This document shows, piece after piece, positions 1 through 5,161 of a stretch of DNA of 9,568 bases. The stretch comes from Acidobacteriaceae bacterium (GTDB lineage: Bacteria; Acidobacteriota; Terriglobia; Terriglobales; Acidobacteriaceae). How positions within the stretch are numbered: position 1 is the first letter of the stretch; the number at the start of each line of letters is the position of its first letter. Location of the stretch: NCBI GenBank assembly GCA_003165095.1, contig PLSH01000194.1, forward strand, positions 3,671-13,238. The letters are read 5' to 3'. The notes beneath the pieces were generated by a model. The model did no database searches. It was not told where the DNA came from and worked only from the letters and a program-made list of their open reading frames with translations. Made by a program: the position numbers and the translations under genes.

Positions 1-330
1 CAGGCGGCGCAGCATGCGGAGCGCGAGCACTCGATCGATGTGGAAGTGATCGACCTGCGCACCCTGAACCCATACGACTGGGAAGCGATTGCGACCTCGG
101 TGCGCAAGACCAGCCGGGTGCTGGTTGCGCACGAAGACATGCTGAGCTGGGGTTACGGAGCGGAGATTGCGGCGCGCATTGCCGACGAGCTATTCGACGA
201 TCTTGACGCTCCGGTGCGACGTATCGGCGCCATGGATACTTTTGTGGCTTACCAGCCCATTCTTGAAGAGGCGATTCTTCCCCAGCCGGAGAACATTTTG
301 AAGGCGATCGTAGATCTCAGGGGTTATTGA
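1..330 (+). CDS. 2-oxoacid dehydrogenase E1 component, beta-type C-terminal part (partial)
   Basis: The reading frame is open from the first base and ends at TGA 328-330, giving 109 visible residues; the start lies outside the window. The sequence matches the transketolase C-terminal domain of E1 beta subunits of pyruvate or branched-chain 2-oxoacid dehydrogenases. Typical segments are [17 protein letters not shown], a [24 protein letters not shown] stretch (written here only as the family pattern [11 protein letters not shown]), [16 protein letters not shown], and a closing [16 protein letters not shown]. In this family the domain takes part in assembling the thiamine-diphosphate enzyme that decarboxylates 2-oxoacids and passes the acyl group to E2 lipoate. 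I cannot tell whether this is a separate beta subunit or the end of a fused alpha-beta E1 chain, nor whether the substrate is pyruvate or a branched-chain acid. No E2 or E3 gene follows; the next gene is a rhodanese 83 bp downstream. Confidence 0.88.
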   Translation, partial: QAAQHAEREHSIDVEVIDLRTLNPYDWEAIATSVRKTSRVLVAHEDMLSWGYGAEIAARIADELFDDLDAPVRRIGAMDTFVAYQPILEEAILPQPENILKAIVDLRGY

Positions 331-413
331 GCGGGGTCGGAGGCGAGAGCGATTCGAGGGTTTCCATCAATCCGCGACCTGTTCAGCGGCAAGGGGGGAC
401 ATACGTTATAGCC

Positions 414-737
414 ATGCTGGATTACGAGATTTCCCCCGCCGATGCTGAGGCGCTGCTCAAGGAAAACAAGGCTCGTCTCATCGACGTGCGGGAGCCGTGG
501 GAGTTGGCTACGGCGCGCATTGACGGAAGCCTCTCGATGCCGATGGGCGAGGTGACGGCGCGGGCGCACCATGAACTGGACCCGGAAGAGCGACTGGTGG
601 TGGTTTGCCATCGCGGCATCCGCTCGATGAACGTGACTGCGTGGCTGCGGAACCAGGGGTTCGAGGAGGTGCAGTCGCTGCGCGGCGGGATTGACGCGTG
701 GAGCGCGGAAGTGGATGCTTCGGTGCCGCGCTATTAG
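414..737 (+). CDS. Single-domain rhodanese-like sulfurtransferase
   Basis: This is a 107-residue protein of one rhodanese domain. Visible family features are the N-terminal ISPADAEALLKE helix, the RLIDVREPWELATARIDGS segment (the conserved DVRE...E...G-I-x-G-S pattern), the active-site loop CHRGIRS with cysteine 65, and the closing GFEEVQSLRGGIDAW motif. Rhodaneses carry sulfur as a cysteine persulfide and pass it to acceptors such as cyanide, thiols or sulfur-transfer partners. The loop has the right length for a sulfurtransferase, so it is probably catalytically active. The ATG at 414 is chosen because the domain begins right after it. A G-rich sequence (AAGGGGGG, 391-398) lies upstream, somewhat far from the start. 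The frame extends further upstream, but that part does not look like protein. No signal peptide is seen, so it is likely cytoplasmic. Its stop overlaps the stop of the convergent minus-strand gene. The physiological partner is unknown. Confidence 0.88.
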   Translation: MLDYEISPADAEALLKENKARLIDVREPWELATARIDGSLSMPMGEVTARAHHELDPEERLVVVCHRGIRSMNVTAWLRNQGFEEVQSLRGGIDAWSAEVDASVPRY

Positions 738-1522
738 TGTCCGAACGAGTAGGTCACCTGATAGAGAAGGTTATCGATGCCCGGGTTCTCCAAGGCTGTG
801 CCGTGGTTGGAGATGTGGTGGTAGCGGAGTTCGGCGCGGATGGACTTGGTTTTTGAGCGGTAGAATTCGAGTCCCGCGCCTAAATCGCATGTGAAGTTGA
901 AGGAACCGGCGTCGGGCATGGGAATGGGCTGCGTGGAGTACATATACCCGCCATGGCCGACGAAGAACGGCTGCGTCTTTCGGCCCGGCAGGAAGTTCCA
1001 TTGAAATCCGACCGGAGACATGGCTTCGCCGATGGTCCAGCGGCGACGATAGCAAGTTAAGGTGTAGGTTCCGGCGCTGAAGACGGCGCCATTTTCCAGG
1101 TATTCAACATAAGGCGCCGAGGCTGGAGCACAGTCCACAACGGGCCCCTGGTCGTAGGTGTATGTTGCTATGGCCGGCGTGGTTTGGTTTTCCACGACAC
1201 GGCTCAATGGGTCGCTTTCCAGCGCTACCGGCAATAGCTCGCCGCTGTATTGCCAGTTGACCGCGTGATTGAGGAACAGGCGCCGGCTGTAGGAAGCTCC
1301 AATATCCAGCAGCATGCGGTGCTCTGCGGAACCCAGAAGCATGTGGCTGGAGTCGGGAGAGTAGGCGAAGAAGACCGCGTATGTATTCGCTCTTGAGTAG
1401 TAAGTGCTTTCCGCCTTGGTCTGGGCTGTCAGATGAGAACTAGAGATGGCCGGCGCCATCAGGATCACGAGAAAAAGCAGGCAGGAGGTATGAGGGAGGC
1501 GTATAGTTTCACGTTTCGGCAA
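734..1522 (-). CDS. PagL-like lipid A 3-O-deacylase / acyloxyacyl hydrolase family outer-membrane protein
   Basis: This is a 262-residue protein read from a TTG start at 1522. A sequence AAGGTGA (1528-1534) sits five bases before it, and the new N-terminus is a clean signal peptide: PKRE basic end, SCLLFLVILMAPAIS core, cleavage near TAQ. The mature part is rich in aromatic, alternating strands, as in an eight-stranded outer-membrane barrel. The C-terminal block from about 207 to 262 carries the PagL family pattern: GAGLEFY, then RYHHISNHG, then NPGID, ending in YQVTYSFGH. By family comparison His236 and Ser238 are the catalytic pair. The third position, Glu in Pseudomonas PagL, appears to be Asp250 here. 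Members remove the 3-O acyl chain from lipid A. Central residues about 100-160 hold a long insert with two cysteines (131, 157), longer than classical PagL (about 170 residues). It is divergent from the M20 gene and convergent with the rhodanese. Activity is inferred. Confidence 0.72.
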   Translation of the reverse strand: MPKRETIRLPHTSCLLFLVILMAPAISSSHLTAQTKAESTYYSRANTYAVFFAYSPDSSHMLLGSAEHRMLLDIGASYSRRLFLNHAVNWQYSGELLPVALESDPLSRVVENQTTPAIATYTYDQGPVVDCAPASAPYVEYLENGAVFSAGTYTLTCYRRRWTIGEAMSPVGFQWNFLPGRKTQPFFVGHGGYMYSTQPIPMPDAGSFNFTCDLGAGLEFYRSKTKSIRAELRYHHISNHGTALENPGIDNLLYQVTYSFGH

Positions 1523-1611
1523 GGAGTTCACCTTTCGTGCGGGAAACAGCATTACGGGGTGGGTCTTATACTCTTGTTGGACTCTGAAATCCATTTTAGG
1601 GGAGTTGTCAC
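1523..1611. promoter_or_regulatory. Divergent intergenic region with two ribosome binding sites and a possible promoter
   Basis: This 89-bp gap separates the minus-strand deacylase (TTG at 1522) from the plus-strand dipeptidase (ATG at 1612). On the plus strand TAGGGGAG (1597-1604) lies seven bases before the ATG and is a good ribosome binding site. On the minus strand AAGGTGA (complement of 1528-1534) lies five bases before the TTG and decides that start. A TATACT hexamer (1567-1572) could be a -10 box for the dipeptidase, and its complement AGTATAAG could serve the other direction. Neither has a convincing -35 box, so the promoter call is weak. Both transcripts must start in or beyond this region. 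Confidence 0.45.
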
Positions 1612-2982
1612 ATGTCTTCTTCCGCAGTTGCCTTTGCCGGCCAGAACCAAGCACGCTTTCTCGATGAATTGAAGGCCCTGCTGCGCATCCCTTCCATCTC
1701 CACCTCGCCCGAGCACGCAGGCGATTGCCGGCGCGCGGCCGAGGTGCTGGCGGCGGAGTTGAAGCGCATCGGAATGGAGAATGTGCGGCTGATCGAGACC
1801 GAGGGCCATCCGCTGGTGTACGCGGACTGGCTGCATGCCGGTGGCAAGCCGACGGTGCTGGTTTACGGCCATTACGACGTTCAGCCGCCGGATCCGCTGG
1901 AGGAATGGCTTTCGCCGCCTTTTGAGCCCACTGAGCGCGACGGCAATCTTTACGCCCGGGGCGCGGTGGACGACAAGGGGCAGGTCTGGGCGCAGGTGAA
2001 GGCCCTGGAGTCGCTGCTGGCCGGCAATGGAGCGCTTCCCTTGAACGTGCGGGTGCTGTTCGAAGGCGAAGAAGAGGTGGGAGGGGAGGGAATTGCGAAT
2101 TTTGTTGCCTCGAAACCTCCCGAGCTCAAGTCGGACTTCGCGCTGGTCTCGGATACCGAACTATTCGCGCCCGGCCTTCCCACGCTTTGTGTTGGCCTGC
2201 GAGGGATGATTTACACCGAGCTCGAGGTACGCGGGGCGCGCACCGATCTGCATTCGGGCATGTATGGCGGCGCGGCGCCGAATCCCTTTGTATCCCTGGC
2301 GCAGATTCTGGCCCGGCTCAAGGATGAGGACGGTCACATCCTGATCCCCGGCTTCTACGACGACATCATCCCACCCAGCGCCGAGGAACTGTCGGCCTGG
2401 CGCAGCCTGCCGTTCGACGAAGAGCATTACCGCATCGCGGAAGTGGGTTCGCGGCAGTTGGTGGGTGAGGCCGGCTACAGCGTGCTGGAGCGGACCTGGG
2501 CGCGGCCGACCCTGGATGTTCACGGCATTCCTGGCGGGTTTATAGGTGCAGGGGCCAAGACAGTGATACCCGCCAAGGCTGTGGCGAAGGTCTCCATGCG
2601 CCTGGTGCCGGGCATGACCCCGGCGAAGTCCTTTGAGCTCTACAAGAGTTATGTGGAGAAGATCGCGCCGGCCGGGGTGGATGTCGACGTCCGGCTGATC
2701 CATTCGGGCGATGCGTGCCTGATTCCCGTTGACAACCCCTATATTCAGGCTGCAACGCGGGCCCTGCACGAGGTATGGGGCCGGGATACGGTGTTTATCC
2801 GCTCCGGTGGGTCCATCCCGATCGTGGGCGACTTTGCGCGTCACCTGGGTCTGCCCAGCGTGATGATGGGCTTCGGACTACCCGACGACAATCTGCACGC
2901 GCCCAACGAGAAATTCCATCTCAAGAACTTCGAGTTGGGGATTGTGTCGCTGATTCGCTTCATGGAGGAGGTTGGCGGTTGA
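1612..2982 (+). CDS. M20 family metallodipeptidase (carnosinase/CPG2-like)
   Basis: This is a 456-residue cytoplasmic peptidase of the M20 family with no signal peptide. It resembles the dinuclear zinc or manganese dipeptidases (carnosinase CN2 group, annotated as M20/M25/M40 'dipeptidase'). The metal ligands and catalytic residues are all present. YGHYDVQP gives His87 with Asp89. ARGAVDDKGQ gives the bridging Asp120. EGEEEVGGEG gives the general base Glu154 and ligand Glu155. LVSDTE gives Asp181, and LHAPNE gives His429. TDLHSGMYGG (His214) in the lid domain is also conserved and marks the dimerisation insert, about residues 195-330. The family hydrolyses small dipeptides, and the exact substrate cannot be read from sequence. 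The start is supported by TAGGGGAG seven bases upstream. It heads a plus-strand cluster: its TGA overlaps the TTG start of mobA, and GGAGGAGG inside its last codons is the mobA ribosome binding site. The enzyme looks complete and functional. Confidence 0.93.
   Translation: MSSSAVAFAGQNQARFLDELKALLRIPSISTSPEHAGDCRRAAEVLAAELKRIGMENVRLIETEGHPLVYADWLHAGGKPTVLVYGHYDVQPPDPLEEWLSPPFEPTERDGNLYARGAVDDKGQVWAQVKALESLLAGNGALPLNVRVLFEGEEEVGGEGIANFVASKPPELKSDFALVSDTELFAPGLPTLCVGLRGMIYTELEVRGARTDLHSGMYGGAAPNPFVSLAQILARLKDEDGHILIPGFYDDIIPPSAEELSAWRSLPFDEEHYRIAEVGSRQLVGEAGYSVLERTWARPTLDVHGIPGGFIGAGAKTVIPAKAVAKVSMRLVPGMTPAKSFELYKSYVEKIAPAGVDVDVRLIHSGDACLIPVDNPYIQAATRALHEVWGRDTVFIRSGGSIPIVGDFARHLGLPSVMMGFGLPDDNLHAPNEKFHLKNFELGIVSLIRFMEEVGG
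2964..2971 (+). promoter_or_regulatory. Ribosome binding site of mobA, inside the dipeptidase gene
   Basis: GGAGGAGG lies seven bases before the TTG at 2979. It sits inside the last codons of the preceding gene (encoding MEEVGG). It is the strongest Shine-Dalgarno match near the mobA N-terminus and is the reason for choosing the overlapping TTG start over the later GTG at 3030, which has no ribosome binding site. A second purine run, AAGGAGG at 2983-2989, lies just after the TTG but has no start codon at the right distance. Confidence 0.7.
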
Positions 2983-3665
2983 AAGGAGGCGACCCAACTG
3001 CGGCCCGACCTGATTCTGAACCGGAGGCCGTGGGGTTTGTACTGGCCGGCGGACAGTCCAGCCGCATGGGCCAGGACAAGGCGCTGCTCCCTTTTTGTGG
3101 GCAGCCGCTGGTGGCAAACGCGCTTGCCATCCTGCGCCAGGCCGGCCTTGCGGCATTTGTTGCCGGCGCGCGTTCTCCCCTCGATGCTTTTGCGCCGGTG
3201 GTCGAAGATCGGGAGCCGGGCCTGGGACCGTTGTCCGGAATCTGCTCCGCCCTGGCCTCAACATCCGCTCGCCACGCGGTTTTTCTTCCCGTCGATCTGC
3301 CGCTTCTCCCCGCCTCGCTGCTTGCCTATTTGTTGCTTCACGCCCAGATCTCGGGCCGCGCTGTAACGGTCTCGTCGTCATGCGGATTCGCCCAGACCTT
3401 TCCAGCGGTTCTGGACCGCGCTCTGTTGCCGGCGCTAAGGGGCGAACTGGGTGCGGGGCGGCGGGGATGCCTGTCCGGATTTGAAACTGCCGCGGCCAGC
3501 GCGGGAAAGGGAGTGAGCACGATCGCGGTTGAACTGCTGGCGCAGTGCGGGCAGGTGAGCCATTCGTCCAGTCTTCCCGCGGCGCGCTGGTTCTTCAATA
3601 TCAACACCCCCGTGGATCTGGAACGCTGCCAAGAGCAGATTTCCCGCGCAGATCGCGTAATCTGA
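2979..3665 (+). CDS. mobA: Molybdenum cofactor guanylyltransferase (MobA)
   Basis: This is a 228-residue protein that transfers GMP from GTP to molybdopterin, the last step in making the bis-MGD cofactor used by DMSO reductase-type enzymes. The nucleotide-binding start VGFVLAGGQSSRMGQDKALLPF (residues 18-39, pattern LAGG..SRMG.DK) is diagnostic of MobA and related sugar-nucleotide-type transferases. LGPLSGI (82-88), the metal-binding Asp106 in LPVDLPLL and the closing FFNINTPVDL (205-214) complete the MobA signature. The start is TTG at 2979, overlapping the dipeptidase TGA as TTGA, with GGAGGAGG seven bases before it. This adds about 17 residues before the usual MobA start; a GTG at 3030 is the alternative. 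The gene is probably translationally coupled to the dipeptidase, and the ABC ATPase follows after 10 bp. No other molybdopterin gene or molybdoenzyme lies in the window, so its client is elsewhere. It could also be a related MobA-like NTP transferase, but the C-terminal motif favours MobA. Confidence 0.88.
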   Translation: MKGGDPTAARPDSEPEAVGFVLAGGQSSRMGQDKALLPFCGQPLVANALAILRQAGLAAFVAGARSPLDAFAPVVEDREPGLGPLSGICSALASTSARHAVFLPVDLPLLPASLLAYLLLHAQISGRAVTVSSSCGFAQTFPAVLDRALLPALRGELGAGRRGCLSGFETAAASAGKGVSTIAVELLAQCGQVSHSSSLPAARWFFNINTPVDLERCQEQISRADRVI

Positions 3666-3675
3666 AGGCAAGCGG

Positions 3676-4596
3676 ATGTCTGAACCCAAACTCAATTCCG
3701 ATTCCGGGCCGGAGAACCCGAAGTTTACCGGCTCCGAAATCTCCGACACCGAACTACCGGAACTCACCGAGACGATGGCGGAGATAGCGGCGGCGGAGCC
3801 TCAAGAGCCGTTGGAACGGCCAGAAGCCACGCCCGGCGGTGCGCAGGGGCCAATTATTTCTTTCAACCATGTTTCGATCTCATTCGATGGCCGGCCGGTG
3901 CTGGAGGACGTGAGCTTTTCGGTTGAGCGCGGCCAGACTCTTTGCATTCTTGGCCGCAGCGGCGTGGGCAAATCGGTCTCCCTGCGCCTGCTGATGGGCT
4001 TTCTGCAGCCGGACTCGGGGTCCATTCAAGTGGAGGGCCAGGAGATCGCGGGACTTGGCGAAGAGGGCATGATGGCCATCCGCAAGCGCATCACCATGGT
4101 CTTCCAAAACGGGGCGCTGTTCGATTCGCTCAGCGTGCGGGAGAATGTCTCATTTCCGTTGCGTGAGCGGGGCGGTCTGGACGAGGATCAGCTGCATCAG
4201 ATTGTCGATCGCCTGATTGGCCTGGTAGGCGCCGAAGACGTGGTGGATGCTCTGCCGGCGAGCCTGTCAACGGGGCGCAAGCGGGCGGTGGCGATTGCCC
4301 GTGCGCTGGCCGCACAGCCGGAGATCGTGCTCTACGACGAACCGACGACGATGGTCGATCCGATTATTGCGCGGCGGCTCGGGAACCTGATTCAGCGACT
4401 CAAGCGCCAACTGGGATTTACGAGCGTGGTGGTCACACACGATATGCGCTTTGCCGAGCGACTTGCCGATGCCGTGCTATTTCTCGATCAGGGCCGAGCG
4501 AGTTTCTTCGGGCCGCTGCAAGCGTTTTTGGCGTCGACGGATCCCCACGTTCAGCAGTTTCTATCTCTGGATGCTTATCTATTACCTTCGACATGA
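3676..4596 (+). CDS. MlaF-like ABC transporter ATP-binding protein with N-terminal extension
   Basis: This is a 306-residue protein. Residues 1 to about 58 are a Pro/Glu-rich, low-complexity extension absent from typical MlaF (about 270 residues). The rest is one ABC ATPase domain of the MlaF/Ttg2A type (retrograde phospholipid or organic solvent resistance transport). Walker A is GRSGVGKS (93-100, Lys99), and the Q-loop is VFQNGALFDSLSVRENVSFPLRE (Gln144), the part most typical of MlaF. Walker B is IVLYDEP (Asp221, Glu222) and the H-loop is VVTHD (His255). The signature is LSTGRKR (197-203) instead of the usual LSGGM/LSGGQ, and the D-loop reads TTMVDPI rather than TTGLDPI. All other catalytic residues are intact. 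The gene follows mobA by 10 bp, with a weak AAGGCAAGCGG upstream, so it is likely cotranscribed. No MlaE permease or MlaD gene is adjacent, so the partner is unknown. The last codons and stop lie in a 25-bp tandem duplication. Confidence 0.85.
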   Translation: MSEPKLNSDSGPENPKFTGSEISDTELPELTETMAEIAAAEPQEPLERPEATPGGAQGPIISFNHVSISFDGRPVLEDVSFSVERGQTLCILGRSGVGKSVSLRLLMGFLQPDSGSIQVEGQEIAGLGEEGMMAIRKRITMVFQNGALFDSLSVRENVSFPLRERGGLDEDQLHQIVDRLIGLVGAEDVVDALPASLSTGRKRAVAIARALAAQPEIVLYDEPTTMVDPIIARRLGNLIQRLKRQLGFTSVVVTHDMRFAERLADAVLFLDQGRASFFGPLQAFLASTDPHVQQFLSLDAYLLPST

Positions 4597-4627
4597 CGGA
4601 ACTCTATTACCTTCGACATGACGGAAC
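4578..4627. repeat. Perfect 25-bp tandem duplication across the ATPase stop codon
   Basis: Bases 4578-4602 and 4603-4627 are identical and directly adjacent. The first copy holds the last codons of the ABC ATPase (Leu-Leu-Pro-Ser-Thr) and its TGA (4594-4596). The second copy lies wholly in the untranslated region and repeats the same in-phase-looking block after the stop. No target-site or transposon features surround it. The identity suggests a recent duplication by replication slippage. Confidence 0.9.
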
Positions 4628-4689
4628 CGTTATGTCGTAATGTGATTGCACTAAGATTTTGCTTGCAATAAGCAGCCGGTTCGAGCGAT

Positions 4690-4757
4690 GCTGGTGTTGC
4701 CAGCTTCTCCTCCAGGCCCCGGAACCAGAGATTGGGAGAAGCAGCGACACGCTGCTT
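4690..4757 (+). other. Cluster of three overlapping, partly exclusive hairpins
   Basis: Three perfect inverted repeats follow the ATPase gene. GCTGG/CCAGC (4690-4694 with 4700-4704) has a 5-nt loop. GCTTCTCC/GGAGAAGC (4703-4710 with 4735-4742) has a 24-nt loop. AAGCAGCG/CGCTGCTT (4739-4746 with 4750-4757) has a 3-nt loop. Neighbouring hairpins share bases (4703-4704 and 4739-4742), so they compete. No T-run follows the last stem, so it is not a standard intrinsic terminator on the plus strand. It lies between the ATPase stop and the next promoter and could be a 3'-end processing structure or a remnant. Confidence 0.4.
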
Positions 4758-4767
4758 ACGCTCCTCC

Positions 4768-4807
4768 ATTGCTTTAGGATTGCTATAATTGCTCTTGGTT
4801 CAGCAAT
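4768..4807 (+). promoter_or_regulatory. Extended -10 promoter with ATTGCT repeats (candidate operator)
   Basis: TGCTATAAT at 4781-4789 is a perfect extended -10 element: TG, one base, then consensus TATAAT at 4784-4789. No TTGACA-like -35 box lies 16-18 bases upstream, as is common for extended -10 promoters. A transcript would start near 4796. ATTGCT occurs three times in direct order (4768-4773, 4779-4784, 4788-4793), and AGCAAT, its reverse complement, at 4802-4807. The last direct copy and the inverted copy form a 6-bp inverted repeat with an 8-nt spacer over the expected start site. This arrangement is what a repressor or activator site would look like, but no regulator is encoded nearby. 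Confidence 0.55.
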
Positions 4808-5161
4808 TTACGACGTTGGCCCAGCTGTTCGGCACTTTCAACAACCTTCATTTTCCGTTAGCTTCCGCGGTATACGGTTACGGTGATTAAAGGTAACCGT
4901 AAGCCAAGGAAGGCGTAGTTGCTTTTTCCGGCTTCCAGCCTGGGGGAATTGGCGTTCCCAAATGATGATCGGCACCAACCGTGGACAGGGTAATGGGAGC
5001 AAGGGTGAGGGTTGCAACTTGGAGTGGCAACCCCGGGATGAAGAAAGTTCGCCTAACGATCCAGGATTCACTGTTTCTTAGGCAATGCAAATTCTTGCGG
5101 GGAGACGCTCCCTGCCCGGACCCATCGATTCTTTGAACGATTTTAAGATTGCGAAACCCCC
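4797..5161 (+). promoter_or_regulatory. Long structured 5' leader of the glycosylphosphotransferase gene
   Basis: About 365 bases without a convincing gene lie between the predicted transcription start and the ATG at 5162. The stretch is visibly less GC-rich than the neighbouring genes. Stems seen by eye are TACGGTTAC/GTAACCGTA (4873-4881 with 4893-4901, 11-nt loop), GGGAA/TTCCC (4944-4948 with 4955-4959), GGGTTGC/GCAACCC (5009-5015 with 5027-5033, also 11-nt loop) and GGGAG/CTCCC (5100-5104 with 5108-5112). AACCGT at 4977-4982 can replace the 3' arm of the first stem, so two folds are possible. No T-run follows a stem, so a terminator switch is not evident. I compared it from memory with c-di-GMP-I, c-di-AMP (ydaO), TPP, cobalamin, SAM and glycine motifs and saw no match. 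A regulatory role is inference. Confidence 0.4.

Noticed and set aside
1520..1654. Longer N-terminus for the minus-strand deacylase (ATG at 1552 or the upstream start at 1654)
   Set aside because: Neither has a ribosome binding site. The extension would bury the signal peptide and would overlap the start of the divergent dipeptidase gene in the longest case.
2161..2844. Long open minus-strand frame opposite the dipeptidase, and a similar one opposite nadE (7613-8344)
   Set aside because: Both lie within strongly recognisable plus-strand genes. Their translations are rich in Arg, Pro and His without family motifs, as expected of antisense frames in GC-rich DNA.
2775..2978. Upstream in-frame extension of mobA into the dipeptidase gene
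   Set aside because: The extra translation is an out-of-frame shadow of the dipeptidase, and a strong ribosome binding site marks TTG 2979.
4677..4704. tRNA-like GGTTCGA (4678-4684) in the intergenic region
   Set aside because: It resembles a T-loop, but the flanking bases do not form a 5-bp T-stem, and no acceptor, D or anticodon stems can be drawn around it.
4739..4775. Intrinsic terminator after the ATPase gene
   Set aside because: The AAGCAGCG/CGCTGCTT stem is good, but the bases after it are ACGCTCCTCC, with no T-run, and the opposite strand has none either.
4940..5035. Possible c-di-AMP (ydaO-type) or c-di-GMP riboswitch, suggested by TGGGGGAATTGG and the setting before a polysaccharide gene
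   Set aside because: The order and identity of the conserved blocks I remember for these families are not present. A covariance-model search would settle it; from sequence alone I do not claim a known class.
4993..5136. Small plus-strand frame of 47 codons in the leader (with an internal ATG at 5038)
   Set aside because: AGGG lies only two bases before the first ATG and nothing suitable precedes the second. The sequence resembles no family I know and coincides with a hairpin arm, so it is not called as a gene.
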